Source of the DNA: Streptomyces griseochromogenes | Lineage (GTDB): Bacteria; Actinomycetota; Actinomycetes; Streptomycetales; Streptomycetaceae | Reading direction: 5' to 3' | Assembly (NCBI RefSeq): GCF_001542625.1 | Contig: NZ_CP016279.1 | Span: 8,804,001 to 8,868,000 of the forward strand | DNA: 64,000 bases | Part shown: piece after piece, positions 42,860 to 52,415 of the stretch | How the letters are laid out: every line of letters begins with the position of its first letter | How positions within the stretch are numbered: the stretch's first letter is position 1 | Position numbers and translations under genes: made by a program | The notes under the pieces: model-generated | The model's input: only the letters and a program-made list of their open reading frames with translations | Database searches by the model: none | Told to the model about the DNA's origin: nothing

Positions 42860-44017
42860 TCAGGCACCGCGTACCGCTCGCGCCAGCCGCGTGGCCGCGG
42901 CCGCCCGCGGTCCGCTGTCCGGGGGCCGTCTGCGCGGGTGGACGGTGTTGGCCAGCAGGATCAGGAACGTGTCCGTCGCCGGGTCCAGGACCAGGGAGGT
43001 TCCGGTGAAGCCGGTGTGGCCGGCCGCGCCCCTGCCCGCCAGCTCGCCCATGAACCACGGCTGGTCCAGGGCGAACCCGAGGCCCGGCGGGGTGAACAGG
43101 AGTTCCACGAAGTCGGGGCCGAGGATGCGCGCGGGGCCGTACGAGCCGCCCGCGAGCAGGGCCCGGCAGAAGACCGCGAGGTCACGGGCGGTGGAGAACA
43201 GGCCCGCGTGGCCCGCCACCCCGCCGAGCGCCCAGGCGTTCTCGTCGTGGACGACGCCCCGCAGCATCCCACGGTCCGCCTTGGCCCAGGGCCGCCGCTG
43301 GTCCTCGGTGGCGGCCGCGCCGGGGCAGGGCCCGTAGACGGTGGCCGTCATCCCGAGCGGACGGGTGATGCCGTCCTCGATCAGGACGTCGAGGCTGCGG
43401 CCGGTGATCCGCTCCAGGACGAACTGGAGCAGGAGCATGTTCAGGTCCGAGTAGAGGTACCGGCCGGGATCGAACGTGGGGGCCTCGGCACGGAGCAGGG
43501 CGAGGCGGGCCCGGTCGTCGGGGCAGTCGTACAGCGGGAGTTCGGGGCGCAGCCCGGAGGTGTGGGTGAGCAGCTGCCGCACGGTGATGTCGTGGTGGGC
43601 GGCCGCGGTGAACTCGGGCAGATAGGCACCGACCCGGGCGTCCATGCCGAGGGTGCCGCGCTCGATCTGCTGCACGGCGGCGACGGACGTGAACAGCTTG
43701 GTGAGGGAGGCCAGGTCGAAGGGGGTGTCGACGGTGGCCGGGACCCGGGCGGCGGGCGGCAGTTCGACACCGGTGCCGGTCTCGGGGTCGTAGGAGGCGT
43801 AGCGCACCGCCCAGCCCGCGGCCTCGGCCACGGCGATCACGGGGCCGCGGCCGGCCAGCACGACGGCACCGGCCGCCCAGGGGTGGGCTCCGGTGGTCAG
43901 GGCGTGCACCTCGCCGGCCAGGTGCCCGAGTTCGGTGGGGTCGAGCCCGGCTCGTTCGGGTGTGCCGACGCGCAGTCTCGGTGCGCTCAGTTCTGGTCTC
44001 CCTCCGACCCCGCACAT
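42860..44017 (-). CDS. Beta-lactamase-fold serine hydrolase (class C/esterase)
   Basis: 385 residues if the ATG at 44017 is used, overlapping the MFS stop by 31 nt; no shorter in-frame ATG, GTG or TTG seems convincing. Catalytic motifs: SxxK in FDLASLTKLFTS, Y-x-N in YSDLNMLLLQFV and H-T-G in HTGFTG near the end. The family includes EstB-type esterases, D-aminopeptidases and penicillin-binding relatives. The MFS gene immediately upstream on the same strand suggests one transcript. No signal peptide is obvious, so it may be cytoplasmic. Confidence 0.82.
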   Translation of the reverse strand: MCGVGGRPELSAPRLRVGTPERAGLDPTELGHLAGEVHALTTGAHPWAAGAVVLAGRGPVIAVAEAAGWAVRYASYDPETGTGVELPPAARVPATVDTPFDLASLTKLFTSVAAVQQIERGTLGMDARVGAYLPEFTAAAHHDITVRQLLTHTSGLRPELPLYDCPDDRARLALLRAEAPTFDPGRYLYSDLNMLLLQFVLERITGRSLDVLIEDGITRPLGMTATVYGPCPGAAATEDQRRPWAKADRGMLRGVVHDENAWALGGVAGHAGLFSTARDLAVFCRALLAGGSYGPARILGPDFVELLFTPPGLGFALDQPWFMGELAGRGAAGHTGFTGTSLVLDPATDTFLILLANTVHPRRRPPDSGPRAAAATRLARAVRGA

Positions 44018-45318
44018 GTGTTCCAGGGACGGCACATTCCCATGAAACAGGCCGCCGCGACCAGCGCTCCCGCCAGTTGGACGAGCGCCATGGGCACGGC
44101 CGTGCGCTCTCCGGCGACCCCGACGAGCGGGGAGGCCACCGCTCCGACGAGGAAGGAGGAGGCGCCGAGCAGTGCGGAGGCGGAGCCGGCGGCGTGCCGG
44201 GTGCGCAGCAGGGCGAGGGACTGGGCGTTGGGCAGGGTCAGGCCCATCGCGGACATGAGGACGAACAGGGCGGCGGCGACCGGGGCCAGGCCGACCTCGC
44301 CGAAGGCGCCCGCGGTCATCAGCAGCAGGGCGGTCGTGGCGAGCACGATCAGCGCGAGGCCGGTGGCGAGCACCTTGTCCAGGCTGACCCGGCCCACCAG
44401 CACCTTGCCGTTGACCTGCCCGGCGATCATCAGTCCGACGGAGTTGAGGCCGAAGAGCAGGCTGAAGGTCTGCGGGGAGGCCCCGTAGATCTCCTGGATC
44501 ACGAACGGCGAGGCGCTTATGTAGGCGAACAGCGCGGCGAAGGCGAACCCGCCGGTGAGCATGTAGCCCGTGAACGGCAGGTCGGCGAGCAGGCCGCGCA
44601 TCGCGCGCAGGGCCTCCCCCACTCCCCCGCCGATGGGGGTCACCCCGCTCGGGCGAAGCCGGGAGTGGGGGCGTTCGGCGGGCGGCAGCGTCTCGGGCAG
44701 CCGCAGCCAGACGAGGGCGGCGAGCGCGGCCCCGACCACGGTGAGGACGACGAACACGCCCCGCCAGTCCGTCACCCTCAGGATCTGCCCGCCGATCAGC
44801 GGTGCCACGATCGGCGCGAGCCCGGAGATCAGCATCAGGGTGGAGAAGAAGCGGGCCATGGCGACGCCGTCGTAGAGGTCGCGTACGACGGCCCGTGCGA
44901 TGACGATGCCGGCCGCGCCCGAAAGGCCCTGCGCCAGCCGGAAGGCCACCAGGGTCTCGACGTTCGGCGCCACCGCGCACAGGGCGGTGGCGAGGAGGTA
45001 GACGGCGAGGCCGGACAGCAGCGGGCGGCGGCGTCCCCAGCGGTCGCTCATCGGGCCGACGACCAGCTGCCCGAGCGCCATGCCGGCCAGGCAGGCGGTG
45101 AGGGTGAGCTGGACGGTGGCGGCGGGGGCGTGCAGGGAGCGGGTGACCTCCGGCAGGGACGGGAGGTACATGTCCATCGCCAGCGGGGGCGTGGCGGTGA
45201 GTCCGCCGAGAACGAGGGTGACGAGCGGGCCGGTGCGGCGGGTGGCGGGGGCCGACGGCTGCGCGGTGGTGGGCTCGTGTCCCCTCTCCGGCGTCGGCGC
45301 CGCCGCGTGCTCGGCCAT
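43987..45318 (-). CDS. Bcr/CflA-family MFS drug exporter
   Basis: 443 residues from the ATG at 45318 with GGGAGGG upstream. TM1 contains [21 protein letters not shown], typical of Bcr/CflA, and motif A is [19 protein letters not shown]; later [22 protein letters not shown] is the conserved region of TM11. The transporter exports bicyclomycin-type drugs or other compounds by proton antiport. Its 3' end overlaps the hydrolase start. Divergent from the SDR gene with 188 bp between. Confidence 0.9.
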   Translation of the reverse strand: MAEHAAAPTPERGHEPTTAQPSAPATRRTGPLVTLVLGGLTATPPLAMDMYLPSLPEVTRSLHAPAATVQLTLTACLAGMALGQLVVGPMSDRWGRRRPLLSGLAVYLLATALCAVAPNVETLVAFRLAQGLSGAAGIVIARAVVRDLYDGVAMARFFSTLMLISGLAPIVAPLIGGQILRVTDWRGVFVVLTVVGAALAALVWLRLPETLPPAERPHSRLRPSGVTPIGGGVGEALRAMRGLLADLPFTGYMLTGGFAFAALFAYISASPFVIQEIYGASPQTFSLLFGLNSVGLMIAGQVNGKVLVGRVSLDKVLATGLALIVLATTALLLMTAGAFGEVGLAPVAAALFVLMSAMGLTLPNAQSLALLRTRHAAGSASALLGASSFLVGAVASPLVGVAGERTAVPMALVQLAGALVAAACFMGMCRPWNTCAGSEGDQN

Positions 45319-45450
45319 GTGTCCCTCCCTCTGCGAAACAGTCGGCACCCATGTTCTCAGTTCGCACACACTGCCGAGACGCACATGAACGCGGGCGGGA
45401 CGCGACGGGGACGGAGCGTGCGCGGTCCGGATCCGGAGGGGCACGGGTAG

Positions 45451-45484
45451 CCGTATGGCGGACACTCGATTCCGTATGGCGGAC
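45451..45484. repeat. Direct repeat CCGTATGGCGGAC (two copies, 21-bp period)
   Basis: The 13-bp unit CCGTATGGCGGAC occurs at 45451-45463 and 45472-45484, 21 bp apart (two helical turns), ending 22 nt before the SDR start. This is a typical arrangement for activator or repressor binding in a divergent intergenic region. Confidence 0.55.
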
Positions 45485-45506
45485 TTCCCGCCTACGCTGC
45501 GGAGCC

Positions 45507-46265
45507 ATGACTGACAGGCAATCGAAGATCGCTGTGGTGACCGGCGCCGGTTCCGGCATCGGCCGGGCCGTCGCCGTCGAGCTGCTGCGCGCCGGCTGGT
45601 CGGTGGCGCTGGCAGGCCGGCGCATGGAGACGCTGGAGAAGACGGTGGCACTGGTGCCCGGTGCGCCCTCGCTCGCCGTGCGCACCGACGTCTCCCGGCC
45701 CGAGGACGTGGAGGCGCTGTTCGCGGCGGCCGCGGAGCTGTTCGGGCGTATCGACCTGCTGTTCAACAACGCGGGGACGTTCGGCCCCGGCGGGGTGCCC
45801 GTCGAGGACCTGCCGTACGACGCCTGGCGGCACGTGGTGGACACCAACCTCAACGGGGCGTTCCTGTGCGCACAGGCGGCCTACCGGCGGATGAAGGAGC
45901 AGGACCCGCAGGGCGGCCGGATCATCAACAACGGTTCCATCTCGGCGCACACGCCCCGCCCCCTCTCGGTCGCCTACACCGCGACCAAGCACGCCCTGAC
46001 CGGCCTCACCAAGTCGCTGTCCCTCGACGGGCGGCCGTACCGCATCGCGGTCGGCCAGATCGACATCGGCAACGCGGCCACCGACATGACGGCCCGGATG
46101 GAGGCGGGGGCGCTCCAGGCGAACGGGGAAGTCGTCCCGGAGCCGGTGATGGACGTGGCCGACGTGGCGCGCACCGTGCGACACATGGCCGAGCTGCCGC
46201 TGGAGGCGAACGTGCAGTTCGCGACGGTGCTGGCGACGGCGATGCCCTACATCGGGCGGGGCTGA
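45507..46265 (+). CDS. SDR-family oxidoreductase
   Basis: 252 residues from the ATG at 45507 (GGAGCC upstream). Classical SDR: cofactor motif [31 protein letters not shown], catalytic [15 protein letters not shown] (Y-x-x-x-K) with Ser in NGSISAH. The third block is [13 protein letters not shown]. The Arg after the first strand (AGRRME) suggests NADP preference. Substrate unknown. Probably controlled through the direct repeats just upstream. Confidence 0.9.
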   Translation: MTDRQSKIAVVTGAGSGIGRAVAVELLRAGWSVALAGRRMETLEKTVALVPGAPSLAVRTDVSRPEDVEALFAAAAELFGRIDLLFNNAGTFGPGGVPVEDLPYDAWRHVVDTNLNGAFLCAQAAYRRMKEQDPQGGRIINNGSISAHTPRPLSVAYTATKHALTGLTKSLSLDGRPYRIAVGQIDIGNAATDMTARMEAGALQANGEVVPEPVMDVADVARTVRHMAELPLEANVQFATVLATAMPYIGRG

Positions 46266-46575
46266 GCCCGACGCCTCAAGTTACACAAGCGGAATTTGAA
46301 CATCCGCAGTATTGCGGCCGCTCTGGCGCCTATGCTCAACTTTCCTCCACCAGAGCTTCACACTTGGAGCATGGGGGTTCCGTAGCCATACCGAGGGGGG
46401 AGACGGCAGCCGTTCCACCGGACCGGAAGTTGGGGGTGGACCTCGCGTGGGACCGCGGGGTACGCACCGGTGGGTGGAACGGCTGCCGCGCAAACCTCCG
46501 GCGGCTCGCGGGCATCGTGCCCCTGCCCTGTCGGTTGCGCCGCGGAGCCGGTGCGTCCCCACTCCGCCCGGCGGC
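46266..46575. other. 310-bp gap between SDR and D-Ala-D-Ala carboxypeptidase genes
   Basis: The space between two gene ends facing each other. It holds a strong long inverted repeat (46404-46488, see separate entry) and nothing that looks coding. No T-tract is visible at its edges. Confidence 0.5.
46404..46488. repeat. 16-bp perfect inverted repeat with 53-nt spacer
   Basis: Left arm CGGCAGCCGTTCCACC at 46404-46419 and right arm GGTGGAACGGCTGCCG at 46473-46488 are perfect complements; the spacer is 53 nt. The flanks do not extend the pairing. Could be the tail-to-tail transcription stop for the flanking genes, an RNA structure, or the trace of an element. It is unusually exact. Confidence 0.7.
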
Positions 46576-47829
46576 TCAGCGGCGGTGTCGGCCGCCGGAC
46601 TCGGCCTTCGGCTCCGTCTCCGTCTCGGCCTCGATCCCCTTGTCCGGGTCCGGCTTCGCCGCCTCCGCCGCACGCGCCGTCCTGACCTTGCGCCGCAGCG
46701 CCCACGCGCCCGCTCCCAGCAGGGCCGCCGTCCCCGCGGCGCCCTCCAGCAGCCGCAGTGCCGAGGGACCCTTGGACGCCGAACCGGAGGCACCGGCCGC
46801 GCCCGCGGCCCCCGACTTCCGCGACGCGTGGCCCGCCCTCGCCCCGCCCTCGCTGATCGGTTCGACCAGCGCGCCCACCGGCTGCGCGGAACTCCCGCGC
46901 CCGAAGCCCCAGTCGAGCAGCGCGGCGGTCTGCTCGTAGACGGCGTTGCTGCCGGTGGCCGGATGCATCACGGTGACCAGCAGGGTCCGGCCGCCCCGGG
47001 TGGCCGCGCCGGTGAAGGTGTTGCCGGCATGGCTGGTGTAGCCGTTCTTCACCCCGATGAGGCCCTGGTACGTCGTCAGGCCCCACGCCCCGGTCAGCAG
47101 ACGGTCGGTGTTCTGGATCTGGAAGGTCTTCTTGCCGCCGGCCGGGAAGTTCGCGGTGCGCGTGCCGCAGTAGCCGCGGAAGTCGGTGTCCTTCAGACCG
47201 TGCCGGGCGAACAGCGTGAGGTCGTACGCCGAGGAGATCTGCCCGTTGTGGTCGAAGCCGTCGGGGCTGACCACATGGGTGTCCAGGGCCTGCAGATCCT
47301 CGGCCCTGGCCTGCATCTCGGCGACCGTCTTCGCGACGCCGCCGTTCATGTGCGCGAGCACGTGCACCGCGTCGTTGCCGGAGCGCAGGAACACGCCCTG
47401 CCACAGCTGCTCGACGGTGTAGGTGAGGCCGGGCTTGATGCCGACGAGGCTGGAACCGGCCGGGACGTCGGCGAGGTCGGCGTCGGTGACCTTGTACCGC
47501 TCGGTGCGGTCGAACTTCTTCAGCACGGTGTCCGCGAACAGCATCTTCAGCGTGGACGCGGGCGCCAGGCGCTGGTGCGCGTTGTACGAGGCGAGCACCT
47601 GACCGCTCTCGCAGTCGGCGACGAGCCAGGAGCGGGCGGTGAGGATCTTGGGCAGTCCGGTGGCACCACTCACCTGGATCCCGTCGCGAGCCAGTCGCTC
47701 ACCGCCGATGACGGTGGCATCGGCCGCCGAGGCGGGAGCTGCCGCGGACAGGGGGAGGGCGGCGGCCGTCAGTCCGAGGACGGCACGCCGGCTGGGCCGG
47801 GAACAATCGCGCACTCCGGGACCGTACAC
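46576..47829 (-). CDS. D-alanyl-D-alanine carboxypeptidase (DacC-type, membrane-anchored)
   Basis: 417 residues from a GTG at 47829; a GTG five codons later is possible. An N-terminal export signal (RRAVLGLTAAALPLSAAAPASA), the SxxK motif APASTLKML, SGN motif LRSGNDAVH and third motif GVKNGYTSHAG (KNG instead of the usual KTG). The peptidase domain ends near residue 300; then an Ala/Gly/Ser-rich linker, one hydrophobic helix (LLGAGAWALRRKV) and a charged tail. Such enzymes trim the terminal D-Ala of peptidoglycan stem peptides. Stands alone, with no operon partner evident. Confidence 0.9.
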   Translation of the reverse strand: MYGPGVRDCSRPSRRAVLGLTAAALPLSAAAPASAADATVIGGERLARDGIQVSGATGLPKILTARSWLVADCESGQVLASYNAHQRLAPASTLKMLFADTVLKKFDRTERYKVTDADLADVPAGSSLVGIKPGLTYTVEQLWQGVFLRSGNDAVHVLAHMNGGVAKTVAEMQARAEDLQALDTHVVSPDGFDHNGQISSAYDLTLFARHGLKDTDFRGYCGTRTANFPAGGKKTFQIQNTDRLLTGAWGLTTYQGLIGVKNGYTSHAGNTFTGAATRGGRTLLVTVMHPATGSNAVYEQTAALLDWGFGRGSSAQPVGALVEPISEGGARAGHASRKSGAAGAAGASGSASKGPSALRLLEGAAGTAALLGAGAWALRRKVRTARAAEAAKPDPDKGIEAETETEPKAESGGRHRR

Positions 47830-48053
47830 CGCGCCCAGCAGCGGTTTCCGGGTAGGACCCTCCGTGGCCCAGGAATTTGCTGTCTTATGAAAATCCTTTC
47901 ATACGCCCCGCTTTCTCAGCTCTGGCACATCTTTTACCCAGTGCGCCTCAAAGGTTCCTCGCCGGCTTGTGGCCGTGCCACAGCGGACGCCGAGAATTTC
48001 GAGTGCCAAGTCGCTCTACGGCCTGACGTCGTCGTACGAAGTCCTGGGACCGC

Positions 48054-49121
48054 TCAACGCCCGAGCAGGCGGTCGATCTCGGCCGACTGCGCCGCGGTGA
48101 GCGGCCCCTTGGCGATCGCGCCCGCGTTCTGCTCGGCCTGTGCGACGGAGCGGAACCCGGGGATCGGAATGGTGCGCCGGCTGCGCGCCCACAGCCAGGA
48201 CAGGGCCCCCTGCGCGAGCGTACGGCCGTCGCTGGTCAGCACCTCCCGCAGCGCGTCGACCCGGGCGAGCCACGCGGGATCGGCCCCGGACCCGTCCCCG
48301 AACCCCTGCAGCCACGCGGGCGGCCTGCTCCGGATGTCCCCGGCCTCCATCGCTCCGCCACGCTTCCCGGTCAGCAACCCCATGGCGAGCGGGCTGCGGT
48401 TGATGCTGGCGAGCTCCGACTCCTCACACAGTGCCAGCATTTCGGGCGCGTCCTGCAACACGTTGAGCGTGTGCTGTACGGCGGCGCAGTGCTTGCCTTC
48501 GGCGAAGACGGCTGCGCGGGCGGGGTCGTCCGTGCTCCAGGCGTAGGCACGGATGAGCCCCTTCTCGACGAACTCCTCGCACAGCTCGCGGAGTTGAGCC
48601 GCCCGCTCCGGCTCAGCGTCGGAGAGGTGCAGTTGGTAGAGGTCGACGTAGTCGGTGCCGAGGCGACGCAGGGACGCGGTCAGGGCACGGCGGGCGTAGG
48701 CCGGGGAGTCGTCGGCGCCGATGTGGGTGCGGGTCGGCTCGTCGAAGACGTTGCCCCACTTGGTGGCGACGACGACATCGGCGCGGCGCTTGCCGAGGGC
48801 TCGGCCCAGGACGCGTTCGCTGTGGCCGGCGCCATAGGTGTCGGCGGTGTCGAAGAAGGTGACACCGAGATCGAGGGCACGGTGGATCGCCCGTACGGAC
48901 TCCTCGTCGTCGACCCTGCCCCAGCCGAGGGGCTGCCCGTCGGCGGACTGCCACTCGCCGCCGATGGCCCAGCATCCGAACCCGAGGGCACTCACTTCGA
49001 TCCCTCCCCCGCTCTCGGCTTCGCCCGAGCGGGGGGACCCCCATCGCCCCAGAGTCCTGGTCGTGGTCTTCACGCCTGCGTCCATGCCCGTGTCCATGCC
49101 TACGTCCATGCCTACGTCCAT
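48054..49121 (-). CDS. Aldo/keto reductase with a repetitive N-terminus
   Basis: About 355 residues from the first ATG at 49121. The AKR fold is clear: GFGCWAIGGEW, DTADTYGAGHSERVLGRALGKRR, VVATKWGN, DYVDLYQLHLSD (catalytic region with D, Y, K, H) and IPGFRSVAQAEQN. The N-terminus before KTTTRTLGRWG consists of repeats of M-D-x-G coded by 12-bp units. The natural start is uncertain: ATGs occur every 12 bp from 49121 to 49085, then GTG at 49073, and none has a good RBS. The family reduces aldehydes or sugars with NADPH. Confidence 0.85.
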   Translation of the reverse strand: MDVGMDVGMDTGMDAGVKTTTRTLGRWGSPRSGEAESGGGIEVSALGFGCWAIGGEWQSADGQPLGWGRVDDEESVRAIHRALDLGVTFFDTADTYGAGHSERVLGRALGKRRADVVVATKWGNVFDEPTRTHIGADDSPAYARRALTASLRRLGTDYVDLYQLHLSDAEPERAAQLRELCEEFVEKGLIRAYAWSTDDPARAAVFAEGKHCAAVQHTLNVLQDAPEMLALCEESELASINRSPLAMGLLTGKRGGAMEAGDIRSRPPAWLQGFGDGSGADPAWLARVDALREVLTSDGRTLAQGALSWLWARSRRTIPIPGFRSVAQAEQNAGAIAKGPLTAAQSAEIDRLLGR

Positions 49122-49124
49122 GCC
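49071..49124 (-). repeat. Tandem 12-bp repeat at the aldo/keto reductase start
   Basis: On the minus strand the unit GGCATGGACGYA occurs four times in a row (GGCATGGACGTA, GGCATGGACGTA, GGCATGGACACG, GGCATGGACGCA) and is followed by the degenerate GGCGTGAAG. Each full unit carries an in-frame ATG. Copy-number change would shift the start without breaking the frame. Confidence 0.8.
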
Positions 49125-49187
49125 TGTGGACACTAGGAGTTGAAGCGCACGCGAGGACAAGCCCTCGGGCGGTGCGTCGTTCCGGGC

Positions 49188-49514
49188 CTACGCCTGCCCG
49201 GTCTCGAAGCGGGAGATGTGGCCGTCGGGTGTGATGGTGAAGCGCCAGGCGGTGCGCATCTCGCCCCAGGTGTCGTTGCGGTACTGGGCGACGAGCGCAC
49301 GGCCGCCGTCGGACTCGGTGTCGACGTCCATGTGGCCGTTGGAGGTGAAGATCTCCCGGTCGATCCAGTCGTCGAGGTCACGGTCCGAGCCGTCGTCCGA
49401 CATGGTCGCGTCGGGCGTCAGCAGGTCGAGGAACGCGTCGCGGTCGTGCGCGTTCACGGCGGCGACGAAGGCACGGACGGCCGGGTCGCTGAGCTTGGAG
49501 GTCTGAATCGCCAT
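49188..49514 (-). CDS. SnoaL-like nuclear transport factor 2 family protein
   Basis: 108 residues from the ATG at 49514. The pattern PAVRAFVAAVNAHDRDAFLDLLTPDATMSDDGSDRDLDDWIDREIF followed by MRTAWRFTITPDGHISRFETGQA is the SnoaL-like cone fold with a small-ligand pocket. Such proteins are isomerases, cyclases or have no known activity. Located between aldo/keto reductase and DoxX, on the minus strand with a 66-nt gap. No clear partner. Confidence 0.82.
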   Translation of the reverse strand: MAIQTSKLSDPAVRAFVAAVNAHDRDAFLDLLTPDATMSDDGSDRDLDDWIDREIFTSNGHMDVDTESDGGRALVAQYRNDTWGEMRTAWRFTITPDGHISRFETGQA

Positions 49515-49642
49515 GCCAGCCAGACTCACACCGCTCCCCTGGCCCCGCCACCCGAACGCCGTCCAGGACGGGCCCGCCCGCGTACGGGATGCGACGGTGG
49601 AAACCCGGGAGGGGACCTCGTACCTGCTGATGGGGAGCCACC

Positions 49643-50188
<546 letters not shown>

Positions 50189-50217
50189 ACCGTCCGAGGC
50201 ATGGCAGGCTGCGGGAC

Positions 50218-50556
50218 ATGGGCGATCAGAACACCTCCGCGGGCCTCTGGACGACGATCGACGAACTCTGGAGCCGCCTGGAGGAGACCCGCAGGCACGC
50301 CGGGCAGGAGGGCGTGCTGCTGCGCGTCCTCAAACTCTCCGAGGAGGTCGGGGAGGTCGCCGAGGCGGTGATCGGGGCGACCGGCCAGAACCCGCGCAAG
50401 GGGGTCAGCCACACGTGGGAGGACGTCCAGAGCGAACTGAGCGATGTGGTGATCACGGCGCTGGTGGCACTGCGCACGCTGACACCGGACGCACAGGAGG
50501 TGTTCGAGCGCCATCTGAGGAGGGTCCGGGACCGGCCGCTCGGTCCTTCGGCCTGA
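50218..50556 (+). CDS. MazG-like nucleotide pyrophosphohydrolase
   Basis: 112 residues. The metal-binding motif pair is KLSEEVGEVAEAVIGATGQNP (E-x-x-E) and WEDVQSELSDVVITALVAL (E-x-x-D), standard for the all-alpha NTP pyrophosphatase fold. Such enzymes clean abnormal nucleotides. It reads as an independent small gene 29 bp after doxX. Substrate not predictable. Confidence 0.87.
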   Translation: MGDQNTSAGLWTTIDELWSRLEETRRHAGQEGVLLRVLKLSEEVGEVAEAVIGATGQNPRKGVSHTWEDVQSELSDVVITALVALRTLTPDAQEVFERHLRRVRDRPLGPSA

Positions 50557-50589
50557 GCCGGGCCGCCCTGCCGGGCCGTGCGACCGGCC

Positions 50590-51288
50590 TCAGAGGGCGC
50601 GCAGCAGCCAGGTCAGTTCCAGCTCACGCGCGGTCAGCGCGGCTGCCTCGCGGAGCTGGTCGGCCTCGGCTCCGGGAGGCAGTTCGCCGGCGAGGGTGAG
50701 GGCCGCGGCCGCCGTCTGCGGACGGGCTCCGAGGGCTGCCCGCAGGTGGTAGGACCTGCGCAGCCTGGTGATGCCCTCTTCCCGGTCCCGCTCCAGGAGG
50801 CGGGCGCCGATGTGGCGGGCGCCGTACGACTCCAGCAGCGTGTCGCCCTGCTTCCGGGCCTGCTCCATGGCCTGCTGGTAGGCGGTTCCCGCCGTGCCGG
50901 GATCCCCGTCGACGTTGTCGGCGAGCACCCCGAGCCAGAACACGGCCCAACCGGACAGCCGTGCGTCGGCCGTGGCGGCGGTGAAGTCCTCGCGGGCCCG
51001 TCGCAGGTCGTCGGCGCGGGGGTCCAGGCCGAACAGCAGCCGCGTGTAGCGCACCTGTGCGCGGAGGAATCCGGCGAGCACCGGGTCGGACGGCACCAGC
51101 GCGCCGACCGCCTCCTCGGCCGCGGCCTCACCGTCCAGCCGCCACCAGTGGCGGTCCACCAGGATCTCGGCCCGCTCCGCGAGCGCGTCCGCCGACAGCA
51201 GGGCGAGCGCCTCGTCCCAGCGGCCCGCGCGGTGCAGCATGCGCGCGACCGTGGTTCCACTGCCCGGCGTGTAGGTGGCATCAGTCAT
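50590..51288 (-). CDS. TPR-like helical protein
   Basis: 232 residues from the ATG at 51288. Predicted all-alpha with repeated Ala/Leu/Arg-rich helices: ARMLHRAGRWDEALALL, RRAREDFTAATADARLSGWAVFWLGVLADN, GTAYQQAMEQARKQGDTLLESYGARHIGARLL. This resembles TPR repeats, and the last residues TARELELTWLLRAL close the array. It starts 40 bp from the divergent CGNR gene, so one regulator may control both. The specific role is unknown. Confidence 0.65.
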   Translation of the reverse strand: MTDATYTPGSGTTVARMLHRAGRWDEALALLSADALAERAEILVDRHWWRLDGEAAAEEAVGALVPSDPVLAGFLRAQVRYTRLLFGLDPRADDLRRAREDFTAATADARLSGWAVFWLGVLADNVDGDPGTAGTAYQQAMEQARKQGDTLLESYGARHIGARLLERDREEGITRLRRSYHLRAALGARPQTAAAALTLAGELPPGAEADQLREAAALTARELELTWLLRAL

Positions 51289-51328
51289 CATGGTGCCTAC
51301 TCTTCAGGCGTGGAATGTAGGTGGTCAA

Positions 51329-51838
51329 GTGCATTACGTCGACTACATCGGGAATCTGACCCGACTCGCGGTCGAAATCGTCAACGGCGACGGCCCCGGC
51401 GAGCTGCGCCGGGAGATGTTCCGCCAGCACCGGATCCCGGAGCCGGACGCCGGGCGGCTCGCCGCCTTCCTGCCCCTGCTGCGCGATGCGGTGCGGGCCG
51501 CCGCCGAGGGCGGACCGACCGGCCCCGTCAACGCCCTGCTGGAACAGCACCCACCGCTGATCCGGGTCGACGACCACGACGGCGAGGGCTCACCGCATCT
51601 GCACTTCGCCCCGAACGGCGAGGACGCCGTGGTCTGGCTCGGCCGCAGTTGCGGCGCCGCACTCGCGCACGTCGTCTGCGGCGACCCGGCCGTGACGATC
51701 GGCCGCTGCCATGCCGCCGCCTGCGCACGCTTCTACGTCGACGACTCCCGCAACCGCACCCGGCGCTTCTGCTCCAACGCCTGCGCCAGCCGGACCACCG
51801 TCGCCGCCCACCGCGCCCGCCGCAAAGCCGCCGGCTGA
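51329..51838 (+). CDS. CGNR zinc-finger transcription regulator
   Basis: 169 residues from a GTG at 51329 (AGGTGG upstream). The N-terminal helical domain (YVDYIGNLTRLAVEIVNGDGPGE, RRLAAFLPLLRDAVRAAAEGG) is the usual ABATE-like part, and the C-terminus has the treble-clef CGNR zinc finger GRCHAAACARFYVDDSRNRTRRFCSNACASRTTVAAHRARRK, although the C-G-N-R becomes C-S-N-A. It is divergent from a TPR protein with a 40-bp shared promoter. DNA-binding function is inferred. Confidence 0.82.
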   Translation: MHYVDYIGNLTRLAVEIVNGDGPGELRREMFRQHRIPEPDAGRLAAFLPLLRDAVRAAAEGGPTGPVNALLEQHPPLIRVDDHDGEGSPHLHFAPNGEDAVVWLGRSCGAALAHVVCGDPAVTIGRCHAAACARFYVDDSRNRTRRFCSNACASRTTVAAHRARRKAAG

Positions 51839-51902
51839 CCCGCAGGCAGAGCCGCAGGCCGAGCCACCGGCTGGCCCGCAGGCCGACCCGCAGGCCGAGC
51901 CG
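51836..51902 (+). repeat. Short tandem GC-rich repeats after the CGNR gene
   Basis: Units like CCGCAGGCCGAGCC and CGCAGGCCGACC recur five or so times right after the CGNR stop. In another frame they would code repeated A-D-P-Q-A-E-P. No gene is supported. They occupy the 160-bp gap before the lasso operon end. Confidence 0.4.
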
Positions 51903-51998
51903 TGGACGGCCAGGATCCGGCCGCGGCCGCTCACCCGCGATTCGCTCGCCTCACCGGATCGCGTTCGCGCGGCATCCGGCGCGGATCACCCGCCGCGC

Positions 51999-52415
51999 CT
52001 ACCGACCGGCGGCGACGGTCAGAAGGGGGCGGTAGTGACCGGGGGGATGCGGTTCCCCGATGGGCACTCCGCCGACTTCGACCCAGGCGTGGGCCGAGAA
52101 GGGATTGGTGCGGACGCCGGTGCACCAGGTGGGCCAGGTGCCGCGCGCCCGGCACAGGAGAGCGGTGGCCACCGAGCGCTGCAGACACGCCTGTCCCGCG
52201 CAGCGCAGGCTGACCGCGACCACGGCAGCGCGAGCCGCCCCGGCCTGTTCCGCGGTGGCCGGGGCGGCGCCGCGGCGGGCGAACTCCAGCACGGCGCGCA
52301 GCCGGGCCGGCGTGAGCCCGCTGAGGATCCGGGCGACGGCCACGGCCAGCAGGGGAAGCACGCGGCGGTGCGGGGGAAGCCGGTCACGGCGGGCCAGCGC
52401 GGCCGGGATGCTCAT
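51999..52415 (-). CDS. Lasso peptide leader protease B2 (transglutaminase-like)
   Basis: 138 residues from the ATG at 52415, overlapping the RRE gene by 4 nt (ATGA). The Cys protease signature of B2 proteins is visible: the Cys in RCAGQACLQRSVATALLCRARG, the His in NPFSAHAWVEVGGVPIGE and the Asp-type end YRPLLTV. B2 enzymes remove the leader from the precursor after the RRE delivers it. It is the last of four genes here. Cys-His positions fit the C1-like fold of the transglutaminase superfamily. Confidence 0.88.
   Translation of the reverse strand: MSIPAALARRDRLPPHRRVLPLLAVAVARILSGLTPARLRAVLEFARRGAAPATAEQAGAARAAVVAVSLRCAGQACLQRSVATALLCRARGTWPTWCTGVRTNPFSAHAWVEVGGVPIGEPHPPGHYRPLLTVAAGR

Noticed and set aside
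49071..49124. Short tandem repeats as a possible CRISPR
   Set aside because: 12-bp units with no spacers, inside a coding start; not CRISPR-like. No CRISPR array seen anywhere.
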